Assembly: GCA_033002965.1 (NCBI GenBank)
Contig: JAURVB010012888.1
Span: 221,820-285,819 of the forward strand
Length of the DNA stretch: 64,000 nucleotides
Source of the DNA: Piper betle
Lineage: Eukaryota; Streptophyta; Magnoliopsida; Piperales; Piperaceae
Direction: 5' to 3'
Positions 11,252 to 22,600 of this stretch are shown here, piece after piece (positions within the stretch are counted from its first letter, which is position 1; every line of letters begins with the position of its first letter). Both the position numbers and the translations under genes were made by a program. The notes beneath the pieces were generated by a model. The model was not told where the DNA came from. It made no database searches and saw only the letters and a program-made list of their open reading frames with translations.

Positions 11252-13060
11252 GACGAGACTGGTACTTGGCAGCTCACGAGCAATATATACACTGACTAAG
11301 GTTGCCCAAGCAAGCTGAAAAATGTAAGCGCTCTAGAAGCAAGGTGTGTCAGCCTTTGCATTGAGCGCTCACAAAAACTGGTGAAGTTTCCCAGACCTAC
11401 ATTTCCACTTGGAGCGGCATAGCCCAATTTGCAAGTATATAAGCAAAAGAAAAGAATTCCCCTCTCAAAGCACATGTTGAAAGGAGAACTTCCACAACTT
11501 CTTTGAAAAAGTCCTACAATCTGGTATCAAGGCTTGATGATGGTCCAAACCTATATCCGCTTTGAGGAACTTATATATAGCTAATAATGAATTGAGTTTC
11601 TATAGCAATCTCTCTCTAATCCCTTTCCCAAGCTAACTGAATTGCAAAATGGATAGTTTTTAGTTCAGATACAATAGCAGAATTAATCGCCACATCCCCA
11701 ACATAGCCAACCATCCAATTACCACACATGTCTCTACAAAGTCTGTCAAAACCAGCAGCCCATGGACAACTTTAGCACATCCCCCGTGTTTAATTTGACA
11801 CCTGAACTAGGAGCATTCCATGAAATGAGATCCCCGAAAACCTTTATTTGATTTGATGAAGCAAGAAAATAGATGTGCTAATGTGCAATGGCTTTTGCAC
11901 AGTCGTTGATTGTTAGGTTGAAAGAGTGGAACTTATAAAAGAGGGCATACCAAAAAGGTCTCATCAGGAACACAACCCTATTCAGTCTATGGAAGGTGAA
12001 GTATAATAGCCTTTAGAACCATCGATGTTGTAGATCTATCTCATAGGAACAACATAGAAGAACCAACATGCAAAAATGACATATATAAAGAAAGTTATAG
12101 CAGATTTACCAAATCTGTGCAAATTGGCAACTATGGCATGTTCATAAATAGATAACTATTTATTTAGATATGCAAAAATTTTAAAACTACCTTCTACATG
12201 CTCCTAACACAATCAAATACATGGGAAAAATATCACAAAAATGTGCAAACAACTACAACATAGGCAAATATTGACAACAATCACGGCACAACAAAGGGGG
12301 AGGAAGAGCTTCATTCAACAAACCAAGGGGAAGTCTCTTAAGGCTTCCCACCCCATGACCTACAACCCCTAGGCCTTAGGCTAGGCTTGGAGAGCCTGAG
12401 GAGAGCTAGGAGAGGCCAAGGAAGGAAGGGGAGAGGTTTGGGAGTGAAGGAGTGATCGGAGGAGCAAGGAAAGGGGTGAAAAGGGAGGAGAAGGGGGTTT
12501 GTAGAAAAGGGAAAACTGCCAATGCATGGGCACTGGCAGGGCCCTAACCTCTGATCAGTTAGACTAAAAGACATGACCCGTTGATGTCACAGGCACGACT
12601 CGGCTGAAAACAAGGTATGGGCTAGGCACAAGGGCATCGTCAAGGATGCCAAGACCAGAACCCTATTTCCACGAATTTCTGGCGCAAAGGCACCCAATTA
12701 GCACCTTCTCTCTAAGTGCAATTTACGTACAGTTAAGGTTCGCACCGTAGGGCTGTTTGAAGATCTCAAGAATTGCCCTGCAGGTCTTGGGGAAGTGCTA
12801 CAATTGACCAAAAGGGTTCCAAACACACAACAAACAAACTATACTCACTAGAAACACGGTCCTGAATGTAACTTGACTCGACTTAAATAAAAATAAAAAA
12901 TAAGAGTCAAGGCGGTGTAGTCTCCAACCGGATAGTGGCAAGCACTGGGGGAAACTAGGGTTATGGCTCACACATGACATGACATACATACACTCACATC
13001 AAAAAGGGCTAGGCAAGCAACTTGGTCCTAGTCGCTATCAAACCAAAACTAAAACCATCG

Positions 13061-14559
13061 AGCAAAAAGCCCTAGTTTTAGAGTTGTTGTGGGCTTGGCC
13101 ATTGGGCGTGCCCGCTGTTGAGTTTTTAGTCGGCCCCAATTGCTGAGCCGGTGGTTTGCATTGTTAGTCTGTGTTGTATAGCTTAGGGTTGTGTTCGCAT
13201 GTGTTTCGTGTGTGTTTCCTTATGGTGTCCATTACCTAGAGTTTTAGTTGCTCAGGCATGACATTTAAGGTGTACCTCGTAGCCCTAAATGTGCCTTAGA
13301 AGCCTCCCAAGTCTTCTAGTTTGCTTCCCCCACTTTCCCCCTTCCTTCCCCTTCTTTTTCCCCTGGTTTGGTCCATTTTTGAGGCCTGGCACCATGATGG
13401 TGGGCCTCAGGGCTGCGACACTGAATGCACGTGCGGTTGGCCATGCATGTGCCTAGTGCCACAGCAATGGGTCGCAGAGATTGAAAAACCCTATTGCCAC
13501 CTCATTTCTTCCTCTCCCCTCTTCTCCTCTCCTTTCTTTCTCCGCCCTTCTTGGTCGCCGCCACTGTCGTGCTTCACCTCCTCCTTCTCCTTTTTTCCTC
13601 CTCGTCTTCCCCTCCCCATCAAGGCATGCTCCTTCCTCCCTCATTTTTTTTCATTTTTGGCATGATCCATGGTCATTTGCATGTAGTCTCCCTGTTTAAG
13701 CTTATAGATTAGTAGATCATCATCATCCTTGGTAGATCTTTTAGTTTTCTTGTTGTTTTTAGGTTAAATGTTTGATTTTGTTAAAATTTGTGATTTTTGG
13801 CTGAAAAACATAATAAAATACTTGTTTCAACTAGATTCGTTAAATCAATCAACTAATCTATCTAATACCGATTAACAAGAAAATATTAAAATTTTATGAT
13901 TTTTTGGCGGCGTTCAGCAACCTCATTTTGCATGCCAAATTGATTAATTAATTAATTAAATTAAATTAAAAATATTTTATCTCGTATTTGGTTGTGAAAT
14001 GATCACAACATAAAAATCTTTAGTTAAATAATAATTAACTTAATTTTTGTAATTAAATAAATGATATAAGATTATTTTTAATAATGATAATCTTTGAATC
14101 AAGGTCACGGATTTGAGCTTGACTCAATATCTTTTAAGTTCTCCAAATTTAAAGTCCTATGGCAAAACATCGGGGTTAAGTTTAAATAATTGTCCCGACA
14201 ACTTAAAGTTACTTTTCATAATTTTACGGAAATCATATTCTTGATTAACGTATTAGATATCTCATGTTAAATGACCATGAATCTTTTGGGCATTTCGATA
14301 TCTCATGTTAGTTACAGACATGAGTTGAATCCTGGAAAATTATTTCATAATGCATCAAGATCTTCATCTCATTTTCTATATTCATTTTTATAGAATCTTA
14401 TTCAGTGATGATGATATGCTCAACATGAGAATGACATTGTGATGTATTGTTGTGTTTATGATGTATTGTTGTGTTTATGTTCTGCCCTCCTTACATGCCA
14501 TATCATCTTGCTGCATCTAGAATTGTCTTCATGTAATTGCACACACACATTATACAAGG
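13061..14559. repeat. noncoding, pyrimidine-rich then AT-rich repeat-derived sequence
   Basis: A C/T-rich stretch at 13,320-13,660 gives long open frames on both strands from composition alone. It is followed by AT-rich noncoding DNA. The sequence near 14,590 (gagctcgtcgtgttagg) resembles blocks in family A copies 2 and 3. No gene is supported. Confidence 0.4.
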
Positions 14560-17350
14560 TTTGAGTAGTAGTCTGCATTTGCTAGGCTATATAGAGTTGA
14601 GCTCGTCGTGTTAGGATGTAGAGCTTGCCTCACAAATCCTTTAGGACTCCTCTCTCCTTGATCTGCTAGTTGGCTCCATGTTTTTTTGCTTTTATATTAG
14701 AACCTATTGGTCATATTATGATTATGATGTAGGTGTAGAGAAGTTTTTGTTTCATATTTAGTTTTTTGTGGATGATGAGTCATTCATTTGCCTGTTTGGA
14801 TTGTTCTCCATTAGTAATTTTTGGCCTGGTAGTCTTTTCATTATTGACGTATGTTTTCTATATCGTATGGTGTTGTAGGTTTGGTTAGAAGGACACAAGG
14901 ATCGAGAATGACTCAAGGGCGAGCTGGCTTGTCCTTGTGTTGGTGTGGTTTGCTAGTGATGATGTGGCTTGTGGGCCTTATGACGTGATTGTGATGTCAA
15001 CCCAATGGGTTGTATGATGAGAAAGGTATTTAAGGTTAGTGAGCCACTATGAATTTCATAACTAAGATCCTTTGGGCATTTTTGTCAAACTGTTGAGTTG
15101 TTGTGTGTGATCTATGAAAATTATTATCACTAACCCGTGTTTGAGCTGTTCTGCAAATGGTATACTCAACGGCATGTAGGTCTAACCATTTTGTGTAAGA
15201 ATTTTCCAAGCTCCGGAGTCTTAGAACTGAAAGTTAAAATAAGTCAGATACAATAAACCATGTTACATAACCCGTGTTGTTTTGTTTTGCAAGAGAAAGA
15301 CCCATGTGAAGACCAAACAACTTCCTACTTGAAGAATGTTAAAATGTGTTGTGTTGTGTGAAAATGTGATGTAAATGCCTTGTGGATATCGTGAAATGGG
15401 TTTAGATGAATTCCAGTTGTTGAAATGTGATAAATAAAATGTTTTGTGTTTGTTTTGTTAAATATGAAATTTATACAAGTTGTGAAAATTTTCCCCTATC
15501 CTAGTTAGAGGGGAAGACTTTGCCGGATTTTTCCTATGATTTGAATTCTCTTTTGTAATTTGGATTTATTTAGGATGTGAGATCCCTCAATTTAATCTCA
15601 CATCTAATACCTACTGGGAGAAGATCCTTTATAAGTGAGAATGGACTATAGATCTTTAACTTTGGTTAACCATTTTAAAGAAATGACTTAGGCCCATTAC
15701 GTTGCACTTTGGGTTGGGTCGTTACATAGGATGTCCTAATTGCATGAGCCCAACCTTAGGAGTCTGTGAATGCATTGAGTGTTCGTGTGTGTTTTGGATG
15801 TGCATCTAGATTCCTTCAGGCCTTCCGTCTTATGACACCTTAAGTGGCTAAGTCCGATCATGTGTCGACATTTCATTTTAAATAGACAAGAGCATCGGGT
15901 CTAGGATTTAATACTTTGATTCAGTTCGGGGTCATACTTAATCTGGGTATTACAACAGAGAACTACAAATTTTGAAATTTGTGGCACTTGGTTCTGAACC
16001 ATGCAAGTACAATAGTGGGCTATATATGGAGGTTGTGGACAGAGCATATGGTATGTTAATTTTTATGTTTCATTTGTTGTGCTTAGCATGTTTGGCCTTT
16101 GATATGATATGTTCGCCCTACTTAATGTGTCAGCTTTATAGTATATTATGATATGTTGGTGTGCTTAGCATGCCAGCTTTATAATATGGTATTGTGCAGA
16201 GTGTGTCTGTTTATAATATGTTGCATGTGCCATGTTTAGCATGCCAACCACTTTTATGGTATGCATGAGAATGCAGAGTGTGCCTCTTATTTTAGCCCTA
16301 GTTAGGATGATTTTAGGAAATGCTTTGAGTGTGATTCATTGTGGGTATTTATTTACAGCCATTTGCCGGTTTGAAATATTTTATTACTGGCATACAACTT
16401 TCTATATAAGTTTGGTGTTGTAATGGTGGTTGGTGGACGCAAGGATCAAGATGACTTATGTTGGAAAGCTGACTTGGTTTCGTATGCTATATGTGAGTAC
16501 ATGTATGTTGATGGGCCAGTGGAACATATAACGTATGCTATGTTGGGCTGGTGGGCCTTTGATATTGTCTATGTTATGAGCCTTTAGGCATTTTGCTTAA
16601 ATTACAGAGTTGTTCTATGTAGGGTTTATATGTTATTTATCAATAACCAATGTTTGAACTATTTTGCAGACGATATATTCTTGGGCATGCAGGTATAACC
16701 AAGTTTTGCAGGTAATCTCTGAGCCTCAAAATTTAGGAAGTGATGGAATAAAAGCCCATGTACACAAATCTATGTTACATGTGCAAGTACTCAAAGTGTT
16801 GAAGACCATGGGTTGGTGGAGCTTTGTGTTTACATGTGTTTGTAGTAGAACAACCCATAGGAAGACCAAGTGAGAGGTGGTGGCTACATGACTATAGCCT
16901 CGTCATTTGAAAAATGTATGAAATGATTATGGCATGTGTATGATGTTATATGTGAATGTGGCGCATATGTGTGGGTAAGCAAGGCAAAGGTGGTGGCTTA
17001 GATAACCACAACCTCGCATACCTGATTATAGGGCCGCAATGGTGCATGGGGTGGTAATCATGTACCCTCTTGCCCTATTATTATTATTTTTTAAATATGC
17101 ATATGATATTTGCAGGTTTGTGTTATTGGGAATTTTTCCCAACTGTCCTAGTTACGAGGGAGATTTTGTTGGATTCTTTCTATGATTTTTATACCCCTTA
17201 TAACTTTGGTGCACGCAGGATAGCCTATTTGCAAGACCACCAGACCAAAGGTGTCATCTGCATATGCATTGAGTGTTTCATACTTTGTATGCGCATTTTG
17301 ACACCTCCAATGATTATGTCTAACCTTGCGGCCGGCATTCCTTTTTAAAT
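14560..17350 (+). repeat. pair of diverged direct copies of an LTR-like segment
   Basis: Blocks near 14,869 (tggtgttgtaggtttggtt, then acacaaggatcgagaatgac) recur near 16,425 (tggtgttgtaatggtggtt, then acgcaaggatcaagatgac). Blocks near 15,485 (attttcccctatcctagtta) recur near 17,130 (tttttcccaactgtcctagtta). The order of intervening phrases is the same. The offset is about 1.55-1.65 kb. These look like two old copies of one LTR-type repeat in direct orientation. No ORF between them has retroelement similarity. Confidence 0.55.
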
Positions 17351-17399
17351 GTTGTTGATATTTCTTTATTAATTCTTTATGATAAGTTATATCAATGTA

Positions 17400-19060
17400 C
17401 TTACAAATGTGAAGAGAAATAAAATGAGGGACAAAAATTGTAAAATTGATTCATCTTTATTGACAATGGCAATTATATTCTCCTCCTTCAATAAAGTCTT
17501 TATTATAATACATTTAATTGTAAGTTTTTCTAAACAGGTAAACTCTTATTAATCACAATAATACAAAAAACAAAAATAAAATAAAACAAACGTCACTCTT
17601 TGAAATAGAGACGCTTGACCTTGTAAATTACACAACATAATTCATTGCACAATTGCAAACGGTCAAAACGAATAAAACAAAGGAGAAAATTATCAAATTT
17701 TATATTATTTTCTTTAACCGTAAATAGTAATTCTTCATTTTACTAATTTTATATTGTAACATTTTTTTAATCATGAATTCCTATCGTGCAAATAAACTTC
17801 CATCCATCACAATGACACAAAACAAAAAAGCAAACAAACAAATGTACCTCTCTAAAATATGGCAGCTGACTTTGTTATATACACAACATATATTTCATTC
17901 CACAACTTCAAATGGATAAAAAGTGACAAGAGGAGTCAAATGACAGGGAAAATTATCAAATTTTATTGAATTTTCCTTTGATTATTGACAAAAATTGGTT
18001 TTCCTCGAATTCTCTATTTTAACATTCTTTAATCATAAATTTCTTTCATAAGAATAAATTTTCATTCATCAGAATAACACAAAAGAGAAAACAAAATGAA
18101 ACAAATGATGGTCTAAAAGGGAAACATGTAACCTTGTTAATGACTCATTGAGCAAACCCAAAAAGTCTAAGTAAATAACAAATGAGTAAAATAAAAAAGT
18201 ATAATTATCAATTTTTATTGTATTGTTCTTCAATCATTAATGGCAATCTTTTTCAGCTTGTTTCTCTGATACAAATAAGCAATAATCACAATAAAAAATT
18301 AAAAAAATAATCAAATGATCCTATCTCAAAGACACTTGATCTGGTAAATTACATAGGGCATTTCATTGAACAGGCTCAAAAGGTTGAGTAAATGCCAAGA
18401 GCAAAATAAAGATTTGTGCATAACCTTTACTTTTCTGTATTTTATGAATTTTATGTTATAATATTCTTTAGTCATGAATTCTTACAATATAAATAAACTT
18501 TCAGTCATCACAAAGACACTTGATATTGTTAAAAACACAATAGATTATTTTAGAAAAAAATACATATTATATTTCATTGCTCAACCTTTAAAGGTAAGAT
18601 GACAACAAAAACTTTAAAAAGTAAAATTATCAAATTTTATGTTATTTTGTATCAATTAAAACTTTGTTAATACATGTGTATTGTCGTTCCCAAGATCGAA
18701 ATAAAAGAGAAAACACCTGTTGACAAAAATCTCTATGGTTTATAATAATTATATGAATCCTTTGTGGGTTAAATGAAAGAAAATATAAGAAGAATAATGG
18801 TATGCTCTTTAATTATATGTCATTTTTTTCGATGATAACAAACAATGGTGGAGAAAAGGAAATTAAATACGGGTTATTAACTAAAATTCATGAGAATTTT
18901 GATATCGGAAAAGGACTACGTTCCACAAATAATGACAAAATTATTTAATTATTAATAAATAAAATTTTATTCGTTTTACAAATTTTATATTATAATATTT
19001 TCAAAATCATAAATTCTTCTAATTATACAAAGAAACTCTCATTTATCTTAAACAACGCAA
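17400..19060 (+). repeat. degenerate tandem array, period about 250-260 bp
   Basis: Similar phrases return in the same order about every 250-260 bp: 'aattatcaaattttat' or variants near 17,687, 17,947, 18,203 and 18,622, each with 'tcatgaattc' or 'cataaattt'-like and 'catcacaatgacacaaaa'-like blocks. Five or six diverged units are visible. A related unit occurs near 30,820-31,000. The array is AT-rich and noncoding and ends close to the promoter side of the GAUT gene. Confidence 0.65.
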
Positions 19061-19072
19061 ACAAAACAAACA

Positions 19073-19200
19073 AACACACAAGAAGGGCAAAGAAAAAAAT
19101 CAAACAAAAGATTTGAGTTGTTTTTTATAATTTATCATAAAAAAAAACCACACACACACAAGAAGGGCAAAGAAAAAAATCAAACAAAAGATTTAAGTTT
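19073..19200 (+). repeat. 48-bp direct duplication, 80 bp apart, upstream of GAUT gene
   Basis: The block containing acacaagaagggcaaagaaa and the following caaacaaaagattt occurs at 19,073-19,120 and again at 19,153-19,200. Only one base differs in the core (gattTGag against gattTAag). The offset is exactly 80 bp. The near-identity indicates a recent local duplication about 400 bp before the start codon. Confidence 0.85.
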
Positions 19201-19407
19201 TTTTTTTTTAATGTCACAAATGGAGGCAGTTGACCCAATACACATACTCACGATGTCATGGCATTGCACTGCACAAACTTAAGAACCCCGGGCCCCCCTT
19301 AGCCGCATCGTCCACGACCCTCAGCCCTCAGCCCAGAAGAAAAAAAAAAAAAAAAAGAGAAAGAAAAATAAAATCCGAACCGAAAAATTGGAATCCAACC
19401 CGGTGCC

Positions 19408-19615
19408 ATGGTGGATCTCCTCCCTCCCGTCTGACCTCCACCCCCTCCCACCGATGCCACGGCAGCTACCACCCACCCCAGATCTTGCCCCGCCGCCGCC
19501 GGATCTGAATCGACGACGCTGCCCCCCATCGCCGACTGATCCCCCCGTCGTCGTCGGCGCCGGGGCCGGCGACGGGGGTGGAGGACGATGCAGATTCGCT
19601 TCTCGCCCAGCATGA
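19408..19615 (+). promoter_or_regulatory. two upstream ORFs in the GAUT leader
   Basis: If transcription starts upstream of 19,408, two upstream AUGs are present. The first (19,408-19,434) encodes the octapeptide MVDLLPPV in a favourable GCCATGG context. The second (19,454-19,615) is 53 codons long, out of frame with the main ORF, and overlaps its AUG at 19,588. An A-rich tract (about 19,336-19,355) lies just upstream. The transcription start site cannot be seen from sequence, so their presence in mRNA is inferred. Confidence 0.45.
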
Positions 19616-22600
19616 GAAGCATCACCATCTCCAGCAGCGGCAGCCATGGATTCTTCGACCTGATGAAGATCAAGGTCGCCGCCCGCCACGTCTCCTATCG
19701 CACCCTCTTCCATGCCGTCCTCATCCTCGCCTTCTTGCTCCCCTTCGTCTTCATCCTCACCGCCGTCGTCACCCTCGAAGGCGTCAACAAGTGCTCCTCC
19801 TTCGGTATTCATGTCTACATCAATAGAAAAGAAAAATATCTGATATTGATGTCATCACTTGCCGTAGAACTGCTTGATTTGTTTTCGATTTATGTTCATG
19901 TAACTATGTTTGTTTGAATTTTCAATGGCTTTGTGTAATGTTGGTACGGAGCTGCATTGTGCATTCTAGTGGTTCTTTTGCTTTGTGCAATGGTTTGGTG
20001 GCTTGATGGTGCAATTGCTAGGTCATCAGCTACGTTAATTTGATCGGTAATGGTTGATTTTTGTATCGAAGTGTATTGGGTAGCTGAATGGCTGCTTTGT
20101 TTTGATTCCTGTGGTGTAACAAAGGAATGATTAACAAAAAAGGCTGGTGAATATTATTGGGGCGTTCGTTGGCGAAAGAAAAGAATGATTTGAGAAGGAG
20201 TTGGGATGGGTTTGCCTTGTGCATTCTAGTTTTGGGGTGTAGATTTTTTTTGCTTTTACAATGGTTTGATGGGTTGATGGTGCAATTTGTAGGTGATGGA
20301 TTATGTTAATTTGATCGGTGATGGTTGTTTTTCGAATCGAAATGTATTGGGTAGCTGAATATCTGCTTTGTTTTGATTCCTGTGGTGTTTGTTGTCTTGC
20401 TTGAAGGGATGATTGTAAAATGGGGTTGTTGATTATTTGAGCAGGACTTGGGATGGGGTTGCATTCTGTAGTCTAGTTTTAGGGTGTAGTTTTTTGCTTA
20501 TTGCAATGGTTTGGTGGATTAATGGTGCAATTAGATGATGGATTTTGTTTATTCGATCAGTAATTATTGTGTTTTGTGTATAAGTGTATTGAGTAGTTGG
20601 GACTGAAGAAGGGATGATTGTAAAATGAGGTTGGTGATTATTGGGGTTTATTGTCAAAAGAAATGAATGATATTGGTTTCCGGTGCCTCCTTTTTTTGAA
20701 ATTTGTTTATTATTTTCATTTTTCTTAAATTGGGAAGCTTAGTATTATGCCTAATGGTCATGTCAAGTTAGTCCTTCTCCAATTTTCCAAATGAGCAATA
20801 CTAGTGTTGATATCACGAGGTCTGATGTGAAATGAAGTGCTTGATCATTGGTTTTGTTTGTTTTAATAGCTTCAACCAACATACGATTTTTTAATATGTG
20901 CACTTGTGAAGATTAGTGAGCCATGATGCTTGTATTTTATCTGAGCCCTGCACATGTTTTATAGTCAGAGAGAACTTTGCCAATTAGCAACTGTGTTGAA
21001 CACTTCTTGACATAATAAAATCCACATTGTACTTGCTTCAGACTGCCTCTGTTATGTAAAGCACATATCATATTCTTGCCTCGGAATTGTTTTCTTTGAC
21101 ATATGTAGTGCTGTGGGATATGTATGCACATAGCACAGACTTCATTTTTTGTTTTTTGTCCTTTTTCAAGTGTTTTCTTTTTCTCTAATAGCCTTTTTCA
21201 AGTTTTATCAAGTCTTTTTTCAATAGTCTATAGTGGTAACATCCTATCTTCTTCTCTTTTCTTTCAGATTGCTTGGGTAGGAGACTGGGACCAAGATTTC
21301 TAAGTAGATCTGATGATTCAGTTGTAAGAATTGCATTTTCAGTCTGATGATGCCAATTTATTAAGATTGGAAGTATAGCTTAACTGATTTTGCCCACTAT
21401 TTGCTTTTAATGCAGAGATTAGTAAAGGAACTGTACAGGATTCTTAATGAAGTGAGATCGGAAGAAACTCCCAGTGGACTGCAGGTGCCTGCATCCTTTA
21501 GTGGCTTAGTTGAAGAAATGGCGAGTATTCACTATGATACCAAGACATTTGCTGTCAGACTCAAAGCAATGGTAAGACTTGTTACTTTGATTTGCATAAG
21601 TGACAAACATCTTCTTTGATACTAAAGCAACAAGAATATGGCATTCTAATGACGAATATTTTTATCATTTAAAGGTCAATATGTGAGAAAATGTTTTTTT
21701 TCCATGGATTTGGCATTAATGTATACAACTGAAGCTTACAGTTATGCGCCATATTAAAGAAGCCTCTGAATCTTGCTTGTCAATATCAAATTCTAAGTAA
21801 CTAAAACGATTGACATTTGATAACTAAAGAACAAAAATATCCGTTGAATGCAAGTTCCTGACAAGTTGACGTGGTAGAAACTATTTTTATCTTGTCAAAG
21901 AAAGTTTGTTTCTGAAGTTGTTTGACGAGAAATATTCCACTTTATTTCAGTTAAAGATGGACAATAAATGGTGGTGTACATGGTTTTGATTGTGTAAGTT
22001 ACATCATTAAACTTAGTTGAACATAACATATTCCCTTGAATGATTTGATATGACCTGGATCTTTTTTGCTGTATCTTATAAAATTATTTGTTTGATCAAT
22101 TCCTATGGCTGCTAAAATTCTTTTTTTTCTAATTTTTCCTCACGTAATTTTCATAGTCATGTTTTTATGTTTTTTTTGGGGGCAAATTTAGATTGAGAAG
22201 CTTGAGAAAGATGTAAGAGAAACCAAGCTAGCTGAGTTGACTAACAAGCATTTCGCTGCGAGTTCCATACCAAAAGGCTTATTCTGCCTATCTCTTCTTT
22301 TGACTGATGAATATTCCTCAAATGCTCATGCTCGTAAACAACTTCCACCTCCAGAAATGTTGCCTTTACTCTCTGATAATTCTTATTATCATTTTGTCCT
22401 AGCGAGTGATAATGTCCTTGCTGCTTCTGTTGTGGTGAATTCAACTGTTGTGTCATCTTCATATCCTGAGAAGATTGTTTTTCATATTGTAACTGATAAG
22501 AAGACATATGCTGCTATGCATTCTTGGTTTGCTTTGAATTCCTTTTCATCTGCCATTTTGGAAGTGAAAAGTGTCCATCAATTTGATTGGCTTACAAGAG

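Larger units (their letters stand above)
10700..11330 (+). other. nuclear insertion of mitochondrial DNA (NUMT)
   Basis: Two tRNA genes of plant mitochondrial type, trnS-UGA and trnE-UUC, lie 300 bp apart on the same strand inside a decayed nuclear retroelement. Both carry substitutions. The intervening sequence is noncoding and richer in GC than the surroundings. The true edges are unknown. Comparison of repeat copies 2 and 3 suggests the inserted block could be as long as about 1.4 kb (roughly 10,250-11,650). Confidence 0.75.
9470..13060 (-). repeat. LTR-type repeat family A, copy 2 (minus strand, interrupted)
   Basis: Read on the minus strand, this region follows the same order of blocks as 39,270-42,260. 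First comes the 'tttggaacccttttggtcaa' block near 12,820, then the 'aaaggcac' and 'agcac' phrases near 12,690 and the purine/pyrimidine-rich segment near 12,400-12,500. The 'ccttagcccaacctt' block follows near 9,770, and 'gagctcctcg' near 9,480. The distance between the second and fourth blocks is about 1.4 kb larger here than in copy 3. That fits an insertion that includes the mitochondrial segment. No coding capacity was seen. Confidence 0.55.

Noticed and set aside
13321..13712. Overlapping open frames rich in Phe/Pro/Ser
   Set aside because: They come from a pyrimidine-rich tract, have no domain, and are open in three frames of both strands.
17400..19060. Possible CRISPR or centromeric satellite
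   Set aside because: Units are long, diverged and without uniform spacers, and the array is only about 1.7 kb. It is an ordinary degenerate tandem repeat in a plant genome.
19299..19812. Minus-strand open frames of 124 and 163 codons opposite the GAUT first exon
   Set aside because: They are the antisense shadow of the GC-rich leader and first exon and are acidic/glycine-rich low complexity. The plus-strand GAUT frame is clearly the real one.
22241..22507. Minus-strand frame within GAUT exon 4
   Set aside because: It is antisense to a strongly conserved coding exon and has no independent support.
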